From NCBI GenBank assembly GCA_023266695.1, contig JAHFPO010000084.1:1-9982 (forward strand): a stretch of 9,982 bases of DNA, read 5' to 3'. The DNA is from Hyphomicrobiales bacterium. Its GTDB lineage: Bacteria; Pseudomonadota; Alphaproteobacteria; Rhizobiales; Xanthobacteraceae. Below are positions 1-6,342 of this stretch, piece after piece. How positions within the stretch are numbered: position 1 is the first letter of the stretch; each line of letters opens with the position of its first letter. The notes beneath the pieces were generated by a model. That model was not told where the DNA came from. It ran no database searches and was given only the letters and a program-made list of their open reading frames with translations. Position numbers and translations under genes: made by a program.

Positions 1-8
1 TTCATTCC

Positions 9-96
9 TCCCATAGTGACGCTTATCAGGGCAAAATACAATCGGCTCTTGCGCATCGAGGAGGAGCTCGGAAAAGAGGCGCACTATGCCGGGGCC
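9..96 (+). pseudogene. Remnant resembling the C-terminal end of enolase
   Basis: From 34 the plus strand reads KYNRLLRIEEELG followed by KEAHYAG. This closely matches, from memory, the last ~25 residues of bacterial enolase (a KYNQLLRIEEELG...YAG pattern). Upstream of it the expected SxSDR-I segment is not in the same frame: S-H-S-D is readable at 9-20 in another frame, and ten bases (21-30) separate it from the GCA-AAA codons where six would be expected. That suggests a small insertion and frameshift. The frame also does not stop where enolase should end; it stays open and runs under the next gene. Most likely this is the decayed end of an eno copy whose body lies before the window. It could instead be a chance match, since only about 20 residues are informative. 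Confidence 0.45.
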
Positions 97-188
97 GGTC
101 TTGGTCGCGGTCCGTCGATCAGATGCGGAATTTCTCCGAACAATTCCCTCGGCACCGCGACTTCGGCCATCTGGAAGATGATGGACCG
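84..188 (-). pseudogene. Probable transposase C-terminal remnant (IS1380-like?)
   Basis: Reading leftward from 188, the minus strand encodes RSIIFQMAEVAVPRELFGEI and then a Pro/Arg/Ala-rich tail ending at a TAG (84-86). The FQMAEVAVPRELF segment resembles the C-terminal end of DDE transposases that I remember from IS1380-type elements in Alphaproteobacteria. No start codon, catalytic domain or terminal inverted repeat is visible. Rightward the frame can be followed to about 218, but without recognisable content. I read it as the tail of a deleted insertion sequence. The family assignment is from memory and tentative. Confidence 0.35.
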
Positions 189-241
189 GCCTTGTCGCCG
201 AACGTCGGCGGCGCTAGAGGATTGCGGGGAGGAAGACGCCC

Positions 242-1045
242 ATGAAGCTGTTCAAGTTGTCACTGGTCATCCTGGCCGCGGCGCTCGCGGCGGGCGGCGC
301 GCCCGCCGACGAGGCCGCCAAGAAGGAACTCGCGCCCACCGGCAAGCTCCGCGTCGCGATCGGGGTGTCGCCGGCGCCGTCGGCGTTCTATTCGATCAAG
401 GACGAAAGCGGAAAATTCCGCGGGCTCGCCGTCGACCTCGGCGCAGCACTTGCCAAAAAGCTCGGTGTGCCGGTGGACTATGTCCCCTATCTCGCCTCCG
501 GCGAGATCATCAATGCGGCGAACGCGGGCGTCTGGGACGTCACCTTCATGCCGGTCGACGAGGAACGCAAGAAAATCCTCGATTTCGGCGCGCCCTATCA
601 TCTCCTTGAGAGCACCTATCTTGCGGCGCCCGGCTCCTCGCTCAAGACGGTCGCCGAAGCGAATGCTCCCGGCGTGCGCATCGCCATCGTCGCCAATACC
701 GCGACCTCCCGCGCCTCTCTCAAAATGTCGCCGAACGCCACCCACATCACGATGCCTGGCGTCGATGCCGGGATTGCGGCGATGCGCGACGGCAAGACCG
801 ATCTGATCGCGCTCAGTCGCGAGTCGCTCGGCGGCGTCGCCCCCAAGATTCCCGGCACACGCGTCCTCGACGGCGCGATTCTCTCCTCCACCACCGCGAT
901 CGCGGTGGCGAAGAACAAGCCGGCGGCGCTCGCCTACGTGACTACGTTCATCGAGGAGGCGAAGGCGTCGGGCGACGTGCGCCGCTCCTTCGACGAGATC
1001 GGCTTGAAGAACGCGACGGTGGCGCCGGCCGGCATGAAGCCGTAA
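242..1045 (+). CDS. Periplasmic solute-binding protein, family 3 (PBP2 fold)
   Basis: This 267-residue protein is predicted to bind a small polar solute, probably an amino acid or related compound, in the periplasm for an ABC importer. It starts with MKLFKLSL and a hydrophobic Ala-rich signal peptide (about residues 1-22, likely cleaved after APA). A type 3 binding-protein fold follows: the first lobe begins at KLRVAIG (35-41), residues 60-66 give RGLAVDL, and GVWDVTFMPVDEERKKILDF (96-115) is the typical hinge-side motif just before the second lobe. The start is supported by GGAGGAA at 228-234, seven bases before the ATG. No permease or ATPase gene is adjacent, so it is an orphan here and the transporter must be encoded elsewhere. 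The ligand cannot be told from sequence. Its 5' flank is the scar at 9-188, so it may have acquired a new upstream region. Confidence 0.85.
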   Translation: MKLFKLSLVILAAALAAGGAPADEAAKKELAPTGKLRVAIGVSPAPSAFYSIKDESGKFRGLAVDLGAALAKKLGVPVDYVPYLASGEIINAANAGVWDVTFMPVDEERKKILDFGAPYHLLESTYLAAPGSSLKTVAEANAPGVRIAIVANTATSRASLKMSPNATHITMPGVDAGIAAMRDGKTDLIALSRESLGGVAPKIPGTRVLDGAILSSTTAIAVAKNKPAALAYVTTFIEEAKASGDVRRSFDEIGLKNATVAPAGMKP

Positions 1046-1101
1046 CGAACGCTGTCTTCCAGCGCAGTTTCAGCGCCCGGCGGGAGCCGACGGGGAATTC
1101 C

Positions 1102-1824
1102 ATGCGCTACGAGCTTTACTACTGGCCTTCGATCCAGGGGCGCGGCGAGTTCGTGCGCCTCGCGCTCGAAGCAGCCGGCGCCGCCTATGTCGATGTGGCG
1201 CGCCGGCCGGCGAAGCATGGCGGCGTGCCCGCGTTGCTGAAATTGCTCAACGGCCGCGCGCTCAAGCATCCGCCGTTCTCGCCGCCGATCCTGAAAGCCG
1301 GCAAGCTCATCATCGCCCAGACCGCGAACATCCTCTTTTATCTCGGCGGGCGCCATCGCCTGGCGCCCAAGGACGAGGCGGGACGGCTGTGGGTGCATCA
1401 GCTCCAGCTCACCCTTGCCGATTTTCTCGGCGAGATTCACGACACCCATCATCCGATCGCCGGCAGCCTCTATTACGAGGAGCAGAAGAAGGAGGCCGCC
1501 CGCCGCGCCGCGACCTTCGTGCGCGAGCGCGCGCCGAAATACCTCGGCTACTTCGAGCGCGTGCTCGCGCGCAACCACAGCAACAAGCATCTCGTGGGAA
1601 AATCGCTCAGCTACGCCGACCTTTCGCTCTTTCAGGTGGTTGCTGGCCTCCACTACGCCTTCCCGCGCATGATGCGCCGGCTCGGGAAAAAGCATCCGCG
1701 CGTGATGGCGTTGCACGACGCGGTGGCGAGGCGCCCGAAGATCGCCGCCTATCTCGCGTCGCGCCGCCGCATCCCGTTCAATCAACAGGGCATCTTCCGG
1801 CGCTATCCGGAGCTCGATCGCTAG
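1102..1824 (+). CDS. Glutathione S-transferase-like protein
   Basis: This 240-residue protein is probably a cytosolic transferase that conjugates glutathione or uses it as cofactor. The thioredoxin-like N-domain begins MRYELYYWPSIQGRGEFVRL, with Tyr6/Tyr7 placed where sigma/mu-type enzymes carry the catalytic Tyr. IAQTANILFYL (71-81) is the glutathione-binding Gln-Thr/Ser motif. The all-helical C-domain contains GKSLSYADLSLF (167-178), whose SYAD forms the conserved N-capping box of the GST fold. Length is usual, if slightly long, for the family. It lies 56 bases after the binding-protein gene on the same strand, with GGGGAA at 1092-1097 before the ATG. Its TAG stop is the left edge of the hairpin repeat at 1821-1896, so the C-terminus (ELDR) may be shaped by that element. 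The substrate is unknown. Confidence 0.85.
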   Translation: MRYELYYWPSIQGRGEFVRLALEAAGAAYVDVARRPAKHGGVPALLKLLNGRALKHPPFSPPILKAGKLIIAQTANILFYLGGRHRLAPKDEAGRLWVHQLQLTLADFLGEIHDTHHPIAGSLYYEEQKKEAARRAATFVRERAPKYLGYFERVLARNHSNKHLVGKSLSYADLSLFQVVAGLHYAFPRMMRRLGKKHPRVMALHDAVARRPKIAAYLASRRRIPFNQQGIFRRYPELDR

Positions 1825-1896
1825 GGCGTGATCCCGAAAAAGCCTGCCCCGGACTTGATCCGGGGTGGGAACCGGTTTTCGGATAAGATCACGCCC
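1821..1896. repeat. Intergenic hairpin repeat, copy A
   Basis: The outer arms GGGCGTGATC (1824-1833) and GATCACGCCC (1887-1896) pair perfectly. The inner arms CCGAAAA (1834-1840) and TTTTCGG (1876-1882) continue the stem, with ATAA (1883-1886) bulged on the 3' side. Inside lies a separate 7-bp hairpin, CCCCGGA / TCCGGGG (1847-1853, 1859-1865), and then the loop sequence GTGGGAACCGG (1865-1875). The same loop and bulge position recur in the copies at 7975-8029 and 8042-8089. The element begins in the TAG stop of the GST gene. It resembles intergenic repeats widespread in Hyphomicrobiales; I cannot give it a formal name. Confidence 0.85.
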
Positions 1897-1961
1897 AAAA
1901 TCAAAATGTTAGCGAGGTAGGCCGCCGCCGGCGCTTTCGCGCCCGCGCCGATTGCTGTATG

Positions 1962-1980
1962 CCTGCCCGCCCGGCAGGAG
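1962..1980 (+). promoter_or_regulatory. argC ribosome-binding site overlapped by a hairpin
   Basis: CCTGCC (1962-1967) and GGCAGG (1973-1978) form a six-base-pair, all but one G-C, stem with a five-base loop. The right arm overlaps the Shine-Dalgarno sequence AGGAG (1976-1980). The spacing is 3 bases to the first ATG (1984) but 6 to the second (1987), so the second ATG fits better. If the hairpin forms in mRNA it would partly mask the site. A regulatory role is inference. Confidence 0.4.
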
Positions 1981-1983
1981 ATC

Positions 1984-3069
1984 ATGATGGCCGAGTCCAA
2001 GAAGACCAAGAGCGCCCCCGCCAACGCGGCGCGGATCGCGATCCTCGGCGCCTCGGGCTATACCGGCGCCGAGCTCGCGCGGCTGCTCACGCGCCACCCC
2101 CGGGTCGAGATCGCGGCGCTCACCGCCGACCGCCGCGCCGGCCAGGAGATGGCGGCGGTGTTTCCGCATTTTTCCGGCGTCGCGCTGCCCAAGCTCGTCA
2201 CCATCGAAGAGGTGGACGCGGGCGCGCTCGATCTCGTCTTCTGCGCGCTGCCGCACGGCACCACCCAGGCGGTGATCAAGGGCCTCATCGAGAAGGCGCC
2301 CGCGCTCAAGATCGTCGACCTCTCCGCCGACTTCCGCATCGCCGATCCGCTCACCTACGAGAAATGGTACGGCCATCCCCATCAGGCGGTCGAGCTGCAG
2401 AAGCAGGCGGTCTACGGCCTCACCGAGATCTATCGCGACGAGATCAAGGCGGCGCGCCTGGTCGCCGTTCCCGGCTGTTTCACCACCACCTCGATTCTCG
2501 CCATGGCGCCGCTGTTGGAGGCGGGCGCGATCAATCCCGACGAGATCGTGATCGATGCCAAGACCGGCATGACCGGCGCCGGGCGGAGCGCGAAGGAAAA
2601 TATGTTGTTCGCGGAAGTGTCGGAAGGAATCCACGCTTACGGCGTCGCCCATCACCGCCACATGGCCGAGCTCGACCAGGAATTCTCCCTCGCCGCCAAG
2701 CGCCCGGTGACCGTGACCTTCACTCCGCATCTCACGCCGATGAATCGCGGCATCTACGCCACCCACTACGTGCGCGCCGAGGGCAAGGTGAGCGTGGAGC
2801 AGCTCCACCGCCTGCTCGCGGATTTCTACAAGATCGAGCCGTTCGTGCAGGTGCTGGCCATGGGCGAGGTGCCGCAGTCGCGCCACGTGCGCGGCTCCAA
2901 CCACGTGCAGATCGGCGTCGTCGCCGACCGCGTGCCCGGCCGCGCCATCGTGATCGCGACCCTCGACAATCTGATGAAGGGCGCCTCGGGCCAGGCGGTG
3001 CAGGACATGAACGTGATGCTCGGCTTCCCCGAGACCGAGGCGCTCGCCGGGCTCGCGTTGTTTCCGTGA
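1984..3069 (+). CDS. argC: N-acetyl-gamma-glutamyl-phosphate reductase
   Basis: ArgC catalyses the third step of arginine (ornithine) synthesis in the cytosol: NADPH-dependent reduction of N-acetyl-glutamyl-5-phosphate to the semialdehyde. The 361-residue protein has the nucleotide-binding LGASGYTGAEL (21-31), CALPHGTTQ (87-95), the conserved VDLSADFRI (111-119), the active-site Cys165 in VPGCFTT, TGAGRSAKEN (197-206) and the catalytic-region His in AHHRHMAEL (222-230). NLMKGASGQAVQDMN (329-343) is the family's C-terminal signature. The length fits the longer ArgC type. After the Cys, most family members I recall read GCYPT; here it is GCFTT. Two ATGs sit back to back; the second (1987) has better ribosome-binding spacing, so the real start may be one codon later. 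It stands apart from the other arg genes, and its 160-base upstream gap holds repeat A. Confidence 0.95.
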   Translation: MMAESKKTKSAPANAARIAILGASGYTGAELARLLTRHPRVEIAALTADRRAGQEMAAVFPHFSGVALPKLVTIEEVDAGALDLVFCALPHGTTQAVIKGLIEKAPALKIVDLSADFRIADPLTYEKWYGHPHQAVELQKQAVYGLTEIYRDEIKAARLVAVPGCFTTTSILAMAPLLEAGAINPDEIVIDAKTGMTGAGRSAKENMLFAEVSEGIHAYGVAHHRHMAELDQEFSLAAKRPVTVTFTPHLTPMNRGIYATHYVRAEGKVSVEQLHRLLADFYKIEPFVQVLAMGEVPQSRHVRGSNHVQIGVVADRVPGRAIVIATLDNLMKGASGQAVQDMNVMLGFPETEALAGLALFP

Positions 3070-3085
3070 CGTCGGCCCCCACGCC

Positions 3086-3655
3086 CTATTGCTTGGGCGC
3101 CGCGCTATCGAGCCGTGTCAGATGCCTTTGCGCCTCGCCGCGCGCCCACTTGTCGATCGGACGATCGCCCTTCATCGCGAGCACGGAACGATAATCGGCG
3201 CGCGCGCTTTCCGGATTGCCCATGCGCTCGTAGGTCAGACCACGGTTGAGATAGGAACTGGCGAAGGTCGCGTCGTTGCGGATCGCCGCGTTGTAGTCGG
3301 TGAGGGCGCGGTCATATTGGCCTTTCTCGCGCCACGCGTCGCCGCGGTTGTCGTAGGCGAACGCATTCTTGGGATCGATGCGGATCGACTGGTCGAAATC
3401 CGTGATGGAGCGATCGTACTCGCCCTTGCGCAAATAGCCGAGCCCGCGGTTGCTGTAGGCCATCGAGAGACTGTTGCCTTTGAGGCCGGCCGACTTGATC
3501 ACGGTGGAACAGACCGAGATGACCTTGTCGTCGTCGTCCGCGAGCGTCGCCTGGAAGCAGGGCGTCAGGCCCTGCGCCGCCGCGTGCGCGGCGAAGAAAA
3601 CGACCGCCGGCAAGAGCGCCGGCAACAAGCGCAGCAATCGCAGCAATCGAGCCAT
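3086..3655 (-). CDS. Secreted tetratricopeptide-repeat protein
   Basis: This 189-residue protein is probably periplasmic; its partner is unknown. The start at 3655 is chosen because GGGGGAGG lies just upstream (minus strand) and a signal peptide, MARLLRLLRLLPALLPAVVF...AHAAAQ (about 1-28), follows directly; the frame is open further upstream to 3727 without support. Three TPR units follow: about 65-98 (SNRGLGYLRKGEYDRSITDF), 99-132 (DNRGDAWREKGQYDRALTDY) and 133-163 (LNRGLTYERMGNPESARADY). Between signal peptide and repeats are Cys33 and Cys49, which could form a disulphide. The LLR repetition in the signal peptide comes from an exact tandem nonamer, GCAGCAATC, at 3631-3648. It reads toward argC (convergent, 16 bases apart) and lies 86 bases after higA. 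TPRs mediate protein contacts, so no catalytic role is proposed. Confidence 0.8.
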   Translation of the reverse strand: MARLLRLLRLLPALLPAVVFFAAHAAAQGLTPCFQATLADDDDKVISVCSTVIKSAGLKGNSLSMAYSNRGLGYLRKGEYDRSITDFDQSIRIDPKNAFAYDNRGDAWREKGQYDRALTDYNAAIRNDATFASSYLNRGLTYERMGNPESARADYRSVLAMKGDRPIDKWARGEAQRHLTRLDSAAPKQ

Positions 3656-3741
3656 GATGTCCTCCCCCGGTCGAACGAAGGAACGATAGAACGCCGCGGC
3701 GTGAACGTCGAGCGGGGCGGCGGCCACCTTTCGGGCCTGTC

Positions 3742-4074
3742 TCAGGCCGCGCGGGAGCGAACGTTTTTCTCGATCGTCTTGCCCGCCGCCCGCTCGGCGA
3801 GGGCGAGATCGTAGCTTTGTTGCAGGTTGAGCCAGAATTTTGCGGTGGTTCCGAAATAATGCGCGAGCCGGAGCGCCGTGTCCGCGCTGACCGCTCGCTT
3901 GCCGTTCAGGATTTCGGTGATGCGGTTCGTGGGTACGTCGAGCGCGCGCGCGAAGGCATTGGCCGAAAGCCCGATCTCGGCGAGTTCCCCGGCGAGGATT
4001 TCGCCGGGATGGATCGGAGGCAGCTTGATCGGCGGCCGTTTGCGCTTAGCGATAATCGACGATTTCGACTTCAT
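3742..4074 (-). CDS. higA: HigA-type antitoxin, XRE-family DNA-binding protein
   Basis: This 110-residue cytosolic antitoxin is predicted to bind and neutralise HigB and to repress the operon. IHPGEILAGELAEIGLSANA (21-40) is the characteristic HigA opening, and the helix-turn-helix runs through FARALDVPTNRITEILNGKR (41-60) and VSADTALRLAHYFG (62-75). FWLNLQQSYDLALAE (80-94) is the usual C-terminal motif. The N-terminus is extended and basic (MKSKSSIIAKRKRPP). Three in-frame ATGs exist (4086, 4080, 4074); I choose 4074 because GGAG lies six bases before it. It overlaps the end of higB by 29 bases, so the two are likely translationally coupled. The toxin-first order is the normal hig arrangement. 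Confidence 0.9.
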   Translation of the reverse strand: MKSKSSIIAKRKRPPIKLPPIHPGEILAGELAEIGLSANAFARALDVPTNRITEILNGKRAVSADTALRLAHYFGTTAKFWLNLQQSYDLALAERAAGKTIEKNVRSRAA

Positions 4075-4324
4075 AGGCATCTCCATTGCGGAATTGGAAA
4101 CAAATTCGCCATTTCTCGTTGATCCGGATGCTGCATTGGCCCTTGCGGTCGCCTTTGAGCCGCTCGAACCGGTTCGAGGGCAGCCGCGCCAGGTCTTCGA
4201 TGCGTTCGGCGTCGTCGAGGATGCGGAGTCGCCGCTGCGCCTGTCGCACGAACGGATCGAACGCCTTGACCCGTTCGCCGGCCGCGAACGCCGCCGTCCG
4301 CCTGCTTTTGAACGACCGGATCAT
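4046..4324 (-). CDS. higB: HigB-type mRNA interferase toxin (RelE superfamily)
   Basis: HigB toxins cleave mRNA on the ribosome. This 92-residue protein has the full family length and layout: MIRSFKSRRT at the start, RRLRILDDAERIEDLARLP (31-49), the signature NRFERLKGDRKGQ (51-63), SIRINEKWRICFQF (65-78) and the end VEIVDYR (86-92). Two positions look atypical against the consensus I remember: Cys64 where GQ is usually followed by Tyr or His (GQYSIRIN), and Arg92 where most members end in VDYH. The C-terminal His is reported to contribute to activity in HigB, so this copy may be weakened or use another residue. The start is fixed by the family N-terminus; the -10 box sits only six bases upstream, implying a leaderless or near-leaderless mRNA. 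Confidence 0.88.
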   Translation of the reverse strand: MIRSFKSRRTAAFAAGERVKAFDPFVRQAQRRLRILDDAERIEDLARLPSNRFERLKGDRKGQCSIRINEKWRICFQFRNGDAYEVEIVDYR

Positions 4325-4330
4325 CCTCAG

Positions 4331-4359
4331 ATCGTATTACGTAATGCGTAATACGTCAA
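4331..4359 (-). promoter_or_regulatory. Predicted higBA promoter
   Basis: On the minus strand TTGACG (plus coordinates 4354-4359) is followed after exactly 17 bases by TACGAT (4331-4336). This is a good match to the sigma-70-type -35/-10 consensus with ideal spacing. A start seven bases past the -10 would fall on the A of the higB ATG (4324). It separates higBA from phaC, whose stop is only 80 bases upstream on the same strand. Confidence 0.6.
4334..4354. promoter_or_regulatory. Predicted HigA operator palindrome
   Basis: GTATTACG (4334-4341) and CGTAATAC (4347-4354) are perfect inverted half-sites around a five-base spacer. A nested ten-base palindrome, ATTACGTAAT, lies at 4336-4345. The site fills the spacer between the predicted -35 and -10 boxes, where a bound HigA dimer would block RNA polymerase. 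It is A/T-rich in a G/C-rich background. Binding by HigA is inferred from position and family behaviour. Confidence 0.65.
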
Positions 4360-4404
4360 TCATAATAGGACGGAAGAATTGCCCCGCGCGGCCGCGATGT
4401 CGTG

Positions 4405-6210
4405 TCAGGACTTGACCTTCACGTAGCGCCCGGGCGCGTCCTCGATCGGCTTCAATTTTCCGCCGCCGGGCGGCCGCGCCGGAACGCGGCGCGCATCGTG
4501 GCGCTCCAGCCATTGCAACCAGTCCGGCCACCACGAGCCCGCGTGCTCCTCGGCCTCCTTCACCCAGGTTTCGAGATCGGCCCGGGTGTTGCCGCCGGTC
4601 CAGTACTGATACTTCTTCTTCGCGGGCGGATTGACCACGCCCGCGATATGGCCGGAACCTGAAAGCACGAACCTGACCGGCCCGCCGAAGAATTGCGCGC
4701 CGACGAACACCGATTTCGCCGGCGCGATGTGATCCTCGCGGGTGGCGAGGTCGTAGACCGGGACTTTGATCTTCCCGAGGTCGAGCCTGACGCCGCCGAT
4801 CTCCATCTCGCCCTTCGACAATTTGTTTTCGAGATAGCAGTTGCGGAGATAGAACGCGTGGTTCGCCGCCGGCAGCCGGGTCGAATCCGAATTCCAATAC
4901 AAGAGATCGAACGGGAAGGGCGCTTTCCCCCGCAGATAATTATTGACGATATAGGGCCAGATCAGATCGTTGGCGCGCAGCATGTTGAAGGCAGCGGCCA
5001 TCTTGCCCGCCTCCAGATAGCCGAGCTCCTGCATGCGGCGCTCGAGGCTCGCGAGCTGCTCCTCGTCCACGAACACTTTCAAATCTCCGGCGAAGGTGAA
5101 ATCGACCTGGGTGGCGAGGAAGCTCGCGCTCCGCACCCGCTCGTCACCCTTGGCCGCGAGCCAGGCCAGCGTGATGGCGGCGAGCGTGCCGCCGACGCAA
5201 TAGCCGACGAGATGGGGCTTCTCTTCGCCGGTGGCATGGCGCATGGCGTCGAGCGCGGCGATCACGCCCTCGCGCATATAGTCCTCGAAGCCCTTGCCGG
5301 CGAGGCGCTCATCGGGATTGACCCACGACACCACGAAGACGGTGAGGCCCTGATCGAGCATCCATTTGATCAGCGACTTGTCGGGGGTGAGATCGAGCAC
5401 ATAGAACTTGTTGATCCAAGGCGGCACGATCAGGACCGGCAGCGCGAGCACGGTCTCGGTCGCGGGCGCGTACTGGATGAGTTGCATCAGCTCGTTCTCG
5501 TAGACCACCTTGCCCGGCGTGGTCGCGAGATTGCGGCCGAGCTCGAACTGGCTCGCGTCCGACTGGCGGATCTTGAGATCGCCGCCGCCCGCTTGGATGT
5601 CCTCGGTCAGCATCTTCATGCCGCGCACGAGGTTCTCGGCGTTGGAGGCGAGCGTTTCGCGCAGGAGCGCGGGATTGGTGAAGACGAAATTCGACGGCGA
5701 GATCGCGCCGGCGATCTGGCGCACGTAGAAATCGGCCTTGTGGCGGGTGTGCTCGTCGAGGCCCTCGGCGTCGCGCACCAGCTTGCCGGCCCAATCGGCG
5801 CTCACCAGATAGACCTGTTTCAGCGCGTCGAAGAATAAATTCTGCGACCATTCGGGATCGGAGAAGCGGGCGTCCTTGGAGGCGGCCTTGGCGACCGGCT
5901 CGCCCGCCTCGCCCGCCATGCGTTTCATGGTGGAAGCCCACAGATCGAGATAGCCATGCATCAGGCGCGACTGGGCCTCGAGCGTGCGCTTGGGATCGGC
6001 GAGCCAATATTCGGCGACCTGGCCGAGGGTCTTCACCACGTCGTTAATTTCCTCGGCGAGTTCCTCGCGCAGCTCGCCTTCCTCGCGCGGCTTCAAATAG
6101 GCGGCAAGCGCGCGCCCGCCTTCCTCCACCCAGCGGGCGAGATTCTTGGAAAAGGCCTCGGGATCGAGCGATCCGGCCTTGGTGGACCCGTCCGCGGGCT
6201 CGCCGTGCAT
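4405..6210 (-). CDS. phaC: Class I poly(3-hydroxyalkanoate) synthase
   Basis: PhaC polymerises (R)-3-hydroxyacyl-CoA, chiefly 3-hydroxybutyryl-CoA, into polyhydroxyalkanoate on the surface of storage granules. The 601-residue length fits class I enzymes, which act without a PhaE or PhaR subunit. The N-domain (about 1-230) includes QVYLVSADWAG (132-142) and the conserved NFVFTNPALLRETL (174-187). The alpha/beta-hydrolase domain carries the lipase-like box GYCVGG with catalytic Cys338, LRANDLIW with the conserved Trp418, Asp493 in REDHIAP and His521 in GSGHIAGVVNPP. The full Cys-Asp-His triad is present, so the enzyme should be active. It is the first gene of the minus-strand group, diverging from the lipoprotein gene 132 bases away. 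No phaA, phaB, phasin or phaR gene is in the window. Confidence 0.96.
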   Translation of the reverse strand: MHGEPADGSTKAGSLDPEAFSKNLARWVEEGGRALAAYLKPREEGELREELAEEINDVVKTLGQVAEYWLADPKRTLEAQSRLMHGYLDLWASTMKRMAGEAGEPVAKAASKDARFSDPEWSQNLFFDALKQVYLVSADWAGKLVRDAEGLDEHTRHKADFYVRQIAGAISPSNFVFTNPALLRETLASNAENLVRGMKMLTEDIQAGGGDLKIRQSDASQFELGRNLATTPGKVVYENELMQLIQYAPATETVLALPVLIVPPWINKFYVLDLTPDKSLIKWMLDQGLTVFVVSWVNPDERLAGKGFEDYMREGVIAALDAMRHATGEEKPHLVGYCVGGTLAAITLAWLAAKGDERVRSASFLATQVDFTFAGDLKVFVDEEQLASLERRMQELGYLEAGKMAAAFNMLRANDLIWPYIVNNYLRGKAPFPFDLLYWNSDSTRLPAANHAFYLRNCYLENKLSKGEMEIGGVRLDLGKIKVPVYDLATREDHIAPAKSVFVGAQFFGGPVRFVLSGSGHIAGVVNPPAKKKYQYWTGGNTRADLETWVKEAEEHAGSWWPDWLQWLERHDARRVPARPPGGGKLKPIEDAPGRYVKVKS

Positions 6211-6342
6211 GGATTCCGGACCTTTCCCCGGCCCCCGGGGCGGTTTCGAGGTTTATCCCCCGACCGCGCTTCCGCCATAATAGGCGGCGACACATCGAAC
6301 GGCTATATACGAGAAATCCTTGACCGGGCGGGGGAATACCGG
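6211..6342. promoter_or_regulatory. Divergent intergenic region between phaC and the lipoprotein gene
   Basis: These 132 bases must hold the promoters of both divergent genes. They contain an inverted repeat, CCGCC-ATAATA-GGCGG (6272-6287), and an AT block TATATA (6304-6309). On the plus strand CATAAT (6276-6281), and on the minus strand TATTAT (6277-6282), are each near the -10 consensus, but I could not find convincing -35 partners. GGGGGA (6330-6335) is the ribosome-binding site that decides the GTG start at 6343. Confidence 0.35.

Noticed and set aside
16..609. A 197-codon plus-strand frame from GTG 16 as a real gene
   Set aside because: Only its first ~25 codons resemble anything (enolase tail); from 242 onward it is out of frame under the well-supported binding-protein gene.
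1909..2904. A 331-codon minus-strand frame opposite argC
   Set aside because: Its composition matches a codon-bias shadow, and ArgC on the plus strand has every family motif.
3734..3748. GGCCTG/CAGGCC hairpin over the higA stop codon as a terminator
   Set aside because: There is no T-run after it on the minus strand and the stem is short; not distinguishable from chance in G/C-rich DNA.
4693..5838. A 381-codon open frame on the plus strand inside phaC
   Set aside because: It is antisense to the intact PhaC catalytic core, with no recognisable motif; explained by codon bias.
5956..6342. In-frame upstream extension of the lipoprotein gene to an ATG at 5956
   Set aside because: It would overlap the phaC coding region antisense and bury the signal peptide; the GTG at 6343 has a good ribosome-binding site and gives a proper lipoprotein N-terminus.
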